Assembly (NCBI GenBank): GCA_018340805.1
Contig: JACMZG010001913.1
Location: 25,905,391 to 25,969,390 of the forward strand
DNA length: 64,000 nt
Direction: 5' to 3'
Source of the DNA: Microvelia longipes
Lineage: Eukaryota; Arthropoda; Insecta; Hemiptera; Veliidae
A model generated the notes under the pieces. The model searched no databases, was not told where the DNA came from, and saw only the letters and a list, made by a program, of their open reading frames with translations. The translations under genes and the position numbers were made by a program. Below are positions 36,756-46,630 of the stretch, in pieces. Positions within the stretch are counted from its first letter, which is position 1. Every line of letters begins with the position of its first letter.

Positions 36756-37561
36756 AGCTTGGACCTTAATTCAAAGATCTTTTAATTAAGATACTGCTGA
36801 TACCTCAACTATTCATTATCCTCTAACTTGTTAAATGAAAACATAATATATTTTTAGATATTTGAAGACTTTTAATTCAGTAATTGAAGATTTTTTACTC
36901 CTAGCAGTAAACTTTCTTGGACTGGTAACAGCCCTTGCACTTATTCAGGCACTAGATGTAAGTATATTGCATTATTTATTGACATTATTAGTTCTAAACA
37001 TTGTTCGAAGATCCTCATTTTTAAGCATTAGTAACTGTTAAAATATTGACGTCAATAATTTACGATCAATGTTTTAATTACTCAATCAAGTTACAATGTG
37101 GGGCATGTCGCCTAGCATTCACCAAATTTTAATCTTTTATGCGAATACAATAAAAATATTAGAAGTTATATTATGAAGCACATATTTTGTGGTGATTTTG
37201 GGGCCAAGGTGTTGAAAATAGTACGTTACACTTATTGAAACATTTGATGATCATGAGAAATCCATAATTTAGTCTAAGGATTTGGTGAGGTCCTTCCAAG
37301 AGTTGGCAATATCTTTAATAAATAAATCTTTAACTGCCTTAGAGCTATTCAGAATTACGATTACACGAAAAGCAAACGTAGAAGCTCCTATACGAACGAC
37401 ACAGAAGAGTTTACAACAGTTATTACTACTACCAATAGGATTCAATATTTACAACACTAACTTCGTCTTTCCCCCTATAAGCTTTACTAACTCTGAGTAA
37501 AGCACACAGCGCTCAAGAAGTTATAGTTACAATAGAACTCAGCCCGTAGTAATTAAAATGA

Positions 37562-38187
37562 TATGGCAGAAATAAGGTTTAAACCTAAAATTTTGGCTAG
37601 TGGAGTACCACAAGAGTCTATACTTGAAAATTTGTTGTTTTGTTAAATATTTGTTACTGCATCCGCAGTCCTTTGATGCTTTCTAATAAATACAAAATTC
37701 TTAACGGTTTAATAGGGATCCTTTTATTAACAGATAAACAATAATTAATAAACCTTGTAATGTATATCTATAAGTTAAAACCCCCCGTTATTGAAAATTG
37801 GTGAAGAACTAAAATAATACTACAAATTTAGACATATGCATTGAGAGAAAAAAAAGTGAAATTACAAGGTTGTAGGTGGTTACAGGTGGAAGGTTATCGG
37901 TAGATAAGGGATGTTATAGGTAGATAAGGTAGGTTGTAGGTGGTTACAAGTGGTAGGTTATAGGTTGATAAGAGAGGTGTTAAGGAAGGTTATAGGTGGA
38001 AGGTTATGAGTGAGGAGGAGGCGGGCCCAGAATCGGCTTTTCTCCCCTACTTATATTGACATTAAAAATGCCATGAAGTTTAATAAATTTATTTTATACG
38101 AAGATAATGTAACTGTCGTTTTTGTAAGTTTGAATGACAAAAAAATGGAAAATAACTATAAAATATGGCCTAAAAACAACTAACAAT
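37562..38187 (+). pseudogene. LINE RT relic in intron 2 of receptor copy 1, split by an insertion
   Basis: The left part (37562-37640) encodes KILASGVPQESILE. The right part (38054-38187) encodes DIKNAMKFNKFILYEDNVTVVFVS, a decayed Y-A-D-D region. The same relic is unsplit in copy 2 (48839-49090), so the RT relic predates the duplication and the ~410 bp insert between the halves postdates it. Confidence 0.75.
37645..38053. repeat. Insertion with purine-rich repeats, unit 1 only
   Basis: Absent from the corresponding place in unit 2. The left half contains AATAAA-bearing AT-rich DNA. The right half (37868-38010) is a G-rich array of units like GGTTATAGGTGGAA and GGTTGTAGGTGGTTACA. No clear terminal repeats or target duplication. 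Possibly a solo LTR or satellite-bearing element. Confidence 0.55.
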
Positions 38188-38685
38188 GTTTATTTATTTA
38201 TTTATTTATTTACATACTTGAGGTTACTTTATTACAAAGTTTCTCAATGTCAAAATTTTACAATTAAAAGGAAAAAACAAGAAAACAAATAGATTATAAA
38301 TTATTAATAGACTGCATAAAAACATAGGCAGCATAACTTGAATAACAAACTTGATTAAAAAAAAATCATAACATAACACGAGAAACACTAAACATTTAAG
38401 GTGGGAATACTAAATTATCAGCTAAAAAATCGTTAACATTATTGTAGGCTTTCTCGAGTAACAATGTTTTAATGCTTTTTTTTTTGAAATTTTTGGGTGG
38501 AAGTTCAACTATTGAACTATTAAAGCACCTTATTCCATTAAAATTTGGGGACTGATATGATTTGTTGAGCCTACAAGTGGGAATATTGATGTCAGCAATA
38601 TATCTAGTGCCATAATTATGGTTCTTAATGTAATTGAACTCCCCTCATCGTACTTTGCTTTAACGAACAACAACAATGAAAAATA
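38188..38685 (-). mobile_element. LINE 3' end, antisense, 5'-truncated, unit 1 only
   Basis: The plus strand starts with repeated TTTA, the reverse complement of a (TAAA)n LINE tail. The minus strand is open for ~75 codons from NYGTRYIADINIPTCRLNK through FNGIRCFNSSIVELPPK to LLLEKAYNNVNDFL and stop near 38398, the C-terminus of a jockey-type ORF2. Absent from unit 2, so inserted after the duplication. ACAATG occurs at both edges and may be a short target duplication. Confidence 0.78.
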
Positions 38686-39051
38686 TAGGCTGAATGAAAA
38701 AAAAATAGTAAACAGAGTAGTTGTGAACTAAGTATATATGTATATTTTATTATATTTAGGTATAATAAAATGGCAAAAATATTGCTGAATGTAAAGAGAC
38801 TAAATTATTAGGTTTAAAAAAAATTAAAGAATTTGTAGGATGACTTCAGTATCAGAAGTTATCCTCATTATATCAAATTCACTATGGAGAATTTCAATAT
38901 TTTAGATTCGCTTCGCTTGCCTTTAAAATACAAATCACCATATTACTAGAATACGTCTTCAAACTTACTTACTTACATACACACACACATACATACATAC
39001 GGAAAAATGGTATTCAACATCGTGAAAACCCCTCAGGAGGTCTTCAAGATC

Positions 39052-39350
39052 TATGTAATTGAACTCCCCTCATCGTACTTTGCTTTTAACGAACAACAAC
39101 AATGAAAAAAATTTAATTAGCCGGTAAAATTAAATTAAAGAGACAAAGAAGAAATTAAACGCAAGCTACTATTAATCAGGAGCTTCAAAAATATTTGACT
39201 TTGACTTAACTTAGAAATATTTGACCCGTATAATTTTTGACTTGTCAAGTCATTATTATATGGCGTTGAGCTCTGGGGCTATGCACTTAGAGCAAATAAA
39301 TCATTAATCGTTAAAAAAATACTTCGATGCATAGTCAATATACCACTTGA
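39052..39350. repeat. Composite local duplication in unit 1
   Basis: The first ~55 bases (39052-39105) copy the segment at 38631-38682, the far edge of the antisense LINE. The rest (39108-39348) copies 39500-39735, including the LINE block YGVELWGYALRANKS. Unit 2 lacks it: there AGGAGGTCTTCAAAATCT continues directly into TGATACGGATAC. Confidence 0.7.
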
Positions 39351-39635
39351 TACGGATACTTTAGGTTAAATCCCGGATTTGCATTTTTAGTGCATCCGGC
39401 ACATTTTTAGCATTTTTTGCACATTATTTTCCCTCTATACTTACGATATAAATAAGGAAAATAATTAATATAAATAATTAATTATTAATAAATAATTAAT
39501 TTAATTAGCCGGTAAAATTAAATTAAAGAGACAAAGAAGAAATTAAACGCAAGCTACTATTAATCAGGAGCTTCAAAAATATTTGACTTTGACTTAACTT
39601 AGAAATTTGACCCGTATAATTTTTGACTTGTCAAG

Positions 39636-40190
39636 TCATTATTATATGGCGTTGAGCTCTGGGGCTATGCACTTAGAGCAAATAAATCATTAATCGTTAA
39701 AAAAATACTTCGATGCATAGTCAATATACCACTTAGGAAAATCCTGCAAGACATTACTCTGGAAATTTCAAGTTACCAATCATATATTTTATAAAACAGC
39801 CGGTTTAAGTCAAGGGAAATTTGGAATTTATACAAAAATGATGATGAGCATAATTATAATATACCAAAAATAAAGATTTGTTGAGATTATACGTAGGGTT
39901 AGGTATTGTACAACTCTATGTCAAAAGACTGAAACGATATTGCTAAAATAAAATACTTTAAAAAAATGCATTGAATTGCTCATCAAAAAACCCATTTTCA
40001 ATTTATCAGAGTTTAAGAAAATTTTTGTATACTTATCAGAAAATATAAATATTATTTCTCTTTATTTTAAGGCTAGCTCTCGGTATGAGAATTACTCTTA
40101 TAAAAAATTATTAGACAGAGCTAAAACATACTTGGCGAATAGTCAGAATACTCTACAAAATATTTTTACCCAACAGTCTTGATCTCCTAC
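39636..40190 (+). pseudogene. LINE C-terminal relic upstream of exon 3, copy 1
   Basis: The frame at 39636-39793 encodes SLLYGVELWGYALRANKSLI and IVNIPLRKILQDITLEISS, the 'Y-G-x-x-x-W-G' block of jockey-type LINE ORF2. A further open piece (39976-40182) ends YKKLLDRAKTYLANSQN, possibly the same ORF's end. The relic also occurs in unit 2 (49690-50940), so it predates the duplication. Confidence 0.55.
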
Positions 40191-41202
40191 TGATCATCAT
40201 TAGTGATTTGAGTAATTTTGTTTCAGGATTCAAAGCCTTTGCTTACGAGGCTTCTGTTTGCTACGGTCGCTTCCTCCACCACATTTATAAGCGCAATTTA
40301 CTCAGTACTAAGCGAAAAAATGTGCTCAATGGTATATTTTAAATAATTTATTAATTATTAAGTATTTTAATTAACACACACAAATTCTTACGCACACTAA
40401 CAGACAATAGGAAATCTTGTGAGATACGTAGCCAGGGTGTGAAAATCTCCGTCCTTCATCTCTCTTTTTAGCTCTTTTAAAAATTTAAAATAAACTTCAC
40501 GGAAACATTATAGAAAATTATAATTTGGCGCCTATTATACCTCCTTTTGACCCGCAACCGCCCTTCTAATTAATATTTTGTTATTTTTTTAGTTCGAGCA
40601 AATAAACAATTCTCTTTACTTCATGAAGTGGACTGATTTTGGTAAAAAACAGAGAAAGTTGTTACTGATTATGAAAGAAAACACAAGGAATGGACATTAC
40701 ATGTGCACTAGCTACCTCAATTTGGTGATCGGTCATAGACTTTTACAATCGGTAGGTTTTGCCTAGTCTACTCTGTAAAGAATTAGAAACGCAAACGGGA
40801 TAAAAGAAATGGAGATAGTTTTGTTTTGGCTCGGTTGACAGCCAAATCAAATTGACGGCCAAATGCTTATAATTAAAAAGCAAGTTTGTGGCTCATTTAG
40901 ATTTCCGTCAAGAGCAGACGTTAAGTTATTTACTTCAGACACTTTAGGTTGATAGATTCCTGTAAAACTATTAATTTGAAACCATTTTTATTCCACCATC
41001 AGATAAACCTGCTACACGTAGGTACTTCTGAGTAAAGTAGCGGGCTCACACGCCTCTTTATAAACTCGATTGCTGTTTTAGCGAATTTTCATTATGAAAA
41101 TGACGCTTATGAGGTTGTTCGGATGACGAAAGTTGAGGGTGGGAGTGAGCGGAATCGGTTCCTATTGGCTTCCAGATAACAAAAAATATGTCCGAAAAAA
41201 GT

Positions 41203-41208
41203 TTATAT

Positions 41209-41240
<32 letters not shown>

Positions 41241-41294
41241 AACCTATATATCCTATAATAGCCTACGCATTTATATATATATATATATATATAC
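41203..41294. repeat. (TA)n tracts in last intron of receptor copy 1
   Basis: Two (TA)n runs (41203-41240 and 41273-41294) precede ACAGGGTGTCC, a junction typical of elements that insert into TA dinucleotides. Confidence 0.85.
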
Positions 41295-41799
41295 AGGGTG
41301 TCCACGGATGGAGTTGCCTATACGAGTAAATGACAAAAAAATTCATTGTTCGACAAAAAGTCACCCTTTATAAAAATTTTTGCTTATTTGGAAACGAAGA
41401 TTGAGCAGACTAAAAGTTTCGTACCATGTACCCAGTACCCACAATTACAATTTTTTAAAATTCGCCAAGAGAGAAGTAGGTCTAATTTTGATTTTACGAC
41501 AAAAAGTTATTCTTCAAAAAGTCACTTATTTTTTTAAAAAAAATCAATTTATGCAATAAAAACATGACAATCATTTTTCACCATTAATTAAATTATTTTT
41601 TTATTCATTTGTTTTTTTTTTTATTTTGTTTTGATTTAATGAAAACACAAAATCAGCTGATTAATTAATAATAATAAATGTAAACAAACTACATATTAAA
41701 TCTGTTCTACTATGTATTTAATAAATACAATGTTCTAAATCTAAATAAATAAAAAAAATCTAAAGTAAGAAAAATAAAAGAAAAGTAAAATAACGCAGT

Positions 41800-42046
41800 C
41801 GTATTATTCAATATGTAAACCACCACGTTCGACGCACAGTTCTAATCTTTTCTTGAATTAATTAAAGACTCTGCCTAACATTTCTTCGGTCTCTGTTTCC
41901 ACTGCTTCTCGTGTCTTGTTTTTTTAAAATATTTACATCATGAGGAACAGTTTCAAGTACCCCCACAGAAAGAAATCTATTGTTGTTAGGTCAGGGGAAC
42001 GCGCAGGCCAAGCAATAGGTCCAAATCGTCCTATCCACGAAAGACT
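41800..42046 (-). pseudogene. Antisense mariner/Tc1-type transposase C-terminal fragment
   Basis: Read on the minus strand, 42030-41945 encodes RSPDLTTIDFFLWGYLK, which matches the DLTPLDFFLWG signature of mariner-like DDE transposases around the last catalytic acid. After a frameshift, TREAVETETEEMLGRVF and FKKRLELCVERGGLHIE (to ~41815) match the family C-terminus. The LINE at 42047 cuts into it. A candidate element end, ACAGGGTGTCCACGG, follows the (TA)n at 41294. Confidence 0.72.
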
Positions 42047-44024
42047 TTGGAAATAATTAACAAGTATCTGTGTAAAAATCAAAAAAGCTCTACAAATCAG
42101 TATCTATCAAAGATGAGCCCTCAAATATTTAATCAAAATTTTATTCAGTCAGTTAATGATATTGTTTCATATATCGGTCCTTCTAATCACTCTTATTTAG
42201 AATATTTAGAAAAAGTACCTAAGCCATCAAATGAATTTAAGTTTAGTGAAGTAACTGTAGAGGAAGTTTTCTCTATAATTACTAAACTAAAGAATATTAG
42301 TTCTATGGATGCGTTTGGAGTTAATTTTAAAATTCTTAAGCACTTAGGTCACTCTCTTTGTGAACCATTAACTCATCTTATTAATGAGTGTTTTAAAAGA
42401 GGCGAATTTCCAGAAGCACTGAAAATAGAGGGAGTAGTGCTTATTCATAAGAAAGGCACGAAATCTGATTATGCCAATTACCGGCTAATCTCTATGATAC
42501 CTTGCATTGCGAAAATCATTGAAATTCGTGCTAAAAATAGGATAGTTAGGTATTTTGAGAATAATAAATTATTTTACACCCATCAATATGGGTATAGGGC
42601 TAACTCGAGCACAACTACGGCTGTGTCTAAATTTATTAATATTGTGTTAGAGAATTATGACTTTTTCCATAAAGTTTTATCCATTTTTTTTTTATTTCTC
42701 GAAGGCTTTTGACTGCGTTCTAATTAAAATTCTAAAATGTAAATTGTTGTACTACGGGTTTGATGAAGTGTCTGCTAATGTCATAGTTTCTTATTTATCT
42801 AGGTGGCTTTAATTAGTCGACTTGGGCTATAACAAGTCTTCTTTTTTACAAATTTTACACGGGGTCAGACAAGGGTCAATTTTAGGCCCACTTTTATTCT
42901 TAATATTTATTAATGACTTGCCCCTTGCGGTAAACCGTAAGGGCATTTTTTTCTTTTCTCTTTGCTGACGATTTTGGCGTCATAATAACTTCTGACTGTG
43001 ACGAAGACTTGGACCTACTACAGAATATGATATTTGACTCGATCTTAGACTGGTGTAATGCTAATAGGTTAAAGCTTAACAAGGACAAGACTGAAACACT
43101 CTACTACAACTACAAATCTAATTTAATTCAAACTGTTAAGTTTCTTGGTATCCATATAGACAACAAAATATATTGGGAGCTCCACATTGAACATGTTTCT
43201 AAAAAATTAAGCACAGGGATATTTGTGTTGGTTAAAGCTTTAAGTTGTTTATCTGTAAAATCATTTCTAATTATATATTATGCTTACTTTGTCAGCCATC
43301 TTTCTTACGGCATCATTGTTTGGGGTAATGCTCCTCTAGTTAGAAGTCTTTTTCTTCAACAGAAAAAAGCCGTTCGAGTTATCTTTAAATTGCACCCTCA
43401 AAAATCTTGTAGAGAACTGTTTAGGAACAAGAGAATTTTGACTTTGTACTCACTATTTTGTTACCAGACCCTTACCTACATTTATGACACCCGACAAGAT
43501 TACAACAAGATTGACAGCATGCACAACTATGCGACTAGACAGAATAATAAGTTACTAATCAAGAAGCACAGACTGACTAAGACTGCTAGACTTAACATTA
43601 CTTACTATGGACTTAAACTATTTAACACTTACCTGACTCAATAACTAGTTTAGACAAAAAAAACATTTATTAATAAAATTAAAAGAATTTTGCTTGACAA
43701 TCCCTTGTACTCATTGGAAGAGTTCTACTCAATTAAGTTTTAATATTTTTAACAGAATTAGTTATTATTTATTGTAGGTATTCAAGATGTATTTATTTAT
43801 AATGATTTTTTATCGTACTAGTATTGTATATAGTTTTCTTATAATGAAAACCGATAGAATTGAAATGAAATACTACGATAATGCATATACAGTATAGTGA
43901 TGTAGTTTCACGCTTTTTTTAAGTATTAATTTTATTATTTGTAAACTTAATTTTATCTCAAAATTTGCGATTGTGTACTTTTATGTATATTTATGCAAAT
44001 AAAGCTTTATTTATTTATTTAAAT
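42047..44024 (+). mobile_element. 5'-truncated jockey-like non-LTR retrotransposon (LINE)
   Basis: An open stretch at 42047-42712 encodes the N-terminal half of a LINE reverse transcriptase: the block LKNISSMDAFGVNFKILK, then HKKGTKSDYANYRLISM and HQYGYRANSSTT. After a frameshift near 42700 come [19 protein letters not shown] (about 42860-42915) and FADDFGV (about 42962), which holds the catalytic Asp pair. A second open stretch (43009-43644) carries the thumb and C-terminal blocks, including YGIIVWGNA and the terminal YGLKLFNTYL. The 3' end is ATAAAGCTTTATTTATTTATTT. No endonuclease domain is present, so the copy is 5'-truncated. It lies in the last intron of receptor copy 1, is absent from copy 2, and abuts a transposase fragment at ~42046. 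Frameshifts make it non-functional. Confidence 0.88.
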
Positions 44025-44035
44025 ACAAAACAACA

Positions 44036-44097
44036 ACAATGTGGCCGCGAAGCGGCCCGGTGCCGAGGCGCCGAGGCCGAGTTGCGGCTACGTATTG
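44036..44097. repeat. GC-hairpin short element fragment
   Basis: TGGCCGCGAAGCGGCCCGG and GGCGCCGAGGCCGAGTTGCG in otherwise AT-rich DNA. Lies just after the LINE tail in the last intron of receptor copy 1; absent from unit 2. Confidence 0.6.
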
Positions 44098-45182
44098 TTT
44101 TTTAATCCATTATTAACAATTTCAGATATTGGAAACATCTTATTCAATGATTAGTTTGGTCCAGGCTTTCAAACACAAAGGGTAACTGGTTTCTAAATGC
44201 AAGCAACCACTGAGCTGGGAATTTATAAAAAAAACATTTTTAAAAAATATGTGGGTTGAGAAGAATTGTTAGAACTCTGTCAAATAAAACTGTTTGGTTT
44301 AGACAAATTTAGGCTTTTAAAATTTGGCTTGAAATCCCTTTTCTTCTGGCTTACATAATTCATAATAAAACATTAGATTCAATAATAATTATACCAACTA
44401 TTTTAGGCATTGCTTAAAATAACTAAACTGACACTTAAACACCAATTTTTCTTACTCGACTGCGCCTCGGCAGTCACATTTTAAATTACCTGCCTCGGCT
44501 TTGCGTTGATATTTTTTTTGTCTATCCTCACCTTCGGCACAGGTAATATTCTAGTAATTTCCCTGACTCCCTTCACAAATAACTATTGTCAAAATAACAA
44601 GATTAATTTTTTATTAAATCAATATTTTCTATCGTGAGAAATTAACTAAATGTAAATACAATCCTTTTATGTTTAATAAATAAATCTTAATATTTAAGAT
44701 TAAATAATAATCAGGACTTAATTTAAAAATAAAAAAAGTTTTATTTAAAAATTGTGTTTATTTTATTGTTTTTTATTAATATTAATAACCTCTTTTAGGG
44801 ATTTTTAACAGAAAATATAATCTAACGCTATTATTATTATGCACTGTCATTAGCGTAGAACAAGCAAAGTAATACTTGACTGAATGTGAAGGAACTCAAC
44901 TTAGTTATCATATTTAAGTTTAAATAAAGTAAACGTTTTCTAGTTTATTTGTTCATGATCGTGTGTTTAGTGTGTGTTGGAGTTTTCTTTACGAAATAAT
45001 GTTCTTATGGTTGAAATAAACACGGCAAGGGCATTTCTTGCAACCTCAAGAGGTACGAAGTATAAATATTGTTCAAAAATGCAATCATGAAAAACAATCA
45101 ATGAAGTTTTATTATTTTCCAACTATATAATTAAATTTTACAATTGAATCCAACTAAAAAATAAAATAAATATAACACATGG

Positions 45183-45264
45183 ATAGTAAATGGTTGTATT
45201 TCAGAATATAGCTGTTATATTAGATAGTAAATGGTTGTTTTCAGAATTTAGCTGTTATATTACA
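45183..45264 (+). repeat. Promoter-proximal tandem repeat of receptor copy 2 (two units)
   Basis: The same ~45-50 bp unit as before copy 1, present twice, ending about 25 bases before the ATG. Confidence 0.75.
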
Positions 45265-45289
45265 AACAGTTATAAATTTATAGTATAAA

Positions 45290-46552
45290 ATGTTGCAAAG
45301 ATTAAACGATTACCTTGACTACGTGACGGAATTCGATTCGGACCTAACTATCGATATGTTCTGGAGAGAAACTAACGAGTTTGCTGCTTTCTTGTGCCCT
45401 TTAATGTGGGACTTAAGGAGGCCCAAAAGGTACCGATACTTACTGCTGACGGCCTTTCTTGTGGCGCTGTCTTTATTCTCTGTTTATGTCAATGGTGCTT
45501 CTGTGATTTACATTTACAGTATAGATTATACCTATACCATGTTTTGGTGCTTAATATCCATAGTATTCGATTTCTCGTACACCTTATATTTATTCTACTT
45601 TTTTAAAAGGAGAAATTTGAGTAAGATGTATCTAATAGTGAGCAACACGTATATCTACGATGACTTCCCCGACGATTTCCAAGAGAGAACAAGAAATAAA
45701 ATTATATTTTACGATAAATTCAACAGGTATACGTGGACGAGTATAATGTATCTGAATACCCTAGGGGCAATAGCGTTCGTTAATTACGATCTACAAACTA
45801 AAGATCGAACGAATTACCCCGACTGGTTTAACTTATACTTGCTTCCCATGCCTATGTTCATGCCGTTTGATACCAAGAACCCATTTGGTTACTTCTTGGC
45901 GGCGTCTTTCGAGACGATCATAGCATTGGCCGCAATGCAATGTCTCATAGGTCTTCTGTCGTTCATATTAATTCAACTATTAAGGCTGATTATTGAGTTG
46001 GAGATACTGAACTATGCTATTACGATACAAGAAAAAAGGTCCATCGTCGTCTTCAGTAGGATTTTAGAAAACCAAGGAATCTGTTTCGATGTAGAAAACA
46101 TAAAATATGATGAACTCTACAGGAATGAGCTGTTTGTGTCCGTGTGTACTTCTTGCTTCAGGAAAGTCATTCTCCATCATCAGTTTATTCTAAAGTAAGT
46201 ATGATTTCTAGCTAGCTTAATTAGTTGCTAAATCATACTAATCGTCGAAACGCCTAAGGAGCAACCATTTAGCCCTCTCATGGCTTTAATTGAAGCCCAG
46301 ATTAAAATGTTTGTTTGGTAAGAAAACAAAAGGCCTTTGGCCTCCTGGCCGAAACCCAGTGTCGGCGCTAGGGGACCTGGCACTCCTGTACTACGATATA
46401 GACACGGTAGTTGTCCTATATCAGTTTGTCATATTACTATCCTTTATATAAGTAGCATACTATTACAATGTTAGAGGAATTCCAAATGTATTAGCCAAAA
46501 ATCTAGCAAATATGTTTAAATATAATTTTGCGTACGTGTTTAACCTACTTTG

Positions 46553-46630
<78 letters not shown>

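Larger units (their letters stand above)
33767..44185 (+). pseudogene. Odorant receptor (7tm_6) copy 1, frameshifted
   Basis: Exons by alignment with copy 2: 33767-34673, 36858-36957, 40227-40331, 40593-40751, 44126-44185. The splice sites are intact. Exon 1 is 907 nt against 905 in copy 2 because of two 1-base insertions: GAGTTTGG for GAGTTGG (near 34473) and GAAACT for GAACT (near 34488). The reading frame therefore shifts after about residue 236 and stops at 34546, so membrane segments 5-7 are lost. Both insertions are in short homopolymers, so assembly error is possible. The last intron is swollen to 3.4 kb by a LINE and other insertions. The poly(A) signal AATAAA seen just after the stop of copy 2 is mutated here, but an AATAAA occurs later, near 44284. 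Before the shift the protein is about 95% identical to copy 2. Confidence 0.8.
32933..44421 (+). repeat. Segmental duplication unit 1 (odorant receptor copy 1)
   Basis: This is the left member of a direct tandem duplication. It begins near CTGACACTTAAACACC, the same sequence that begins unit 2 at about 44426, and it ends at CTATTTTAGGCATTGCTT, the sequence that ends unit 2 near 52150. It is ~3.8 kb longer than unit 2, mostly through insertions absent from unit 2: 36149-36755, ~37645-38053, 38188-~38690, 39052-~39350 and ~41081-44097. Confidence 0.85.
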
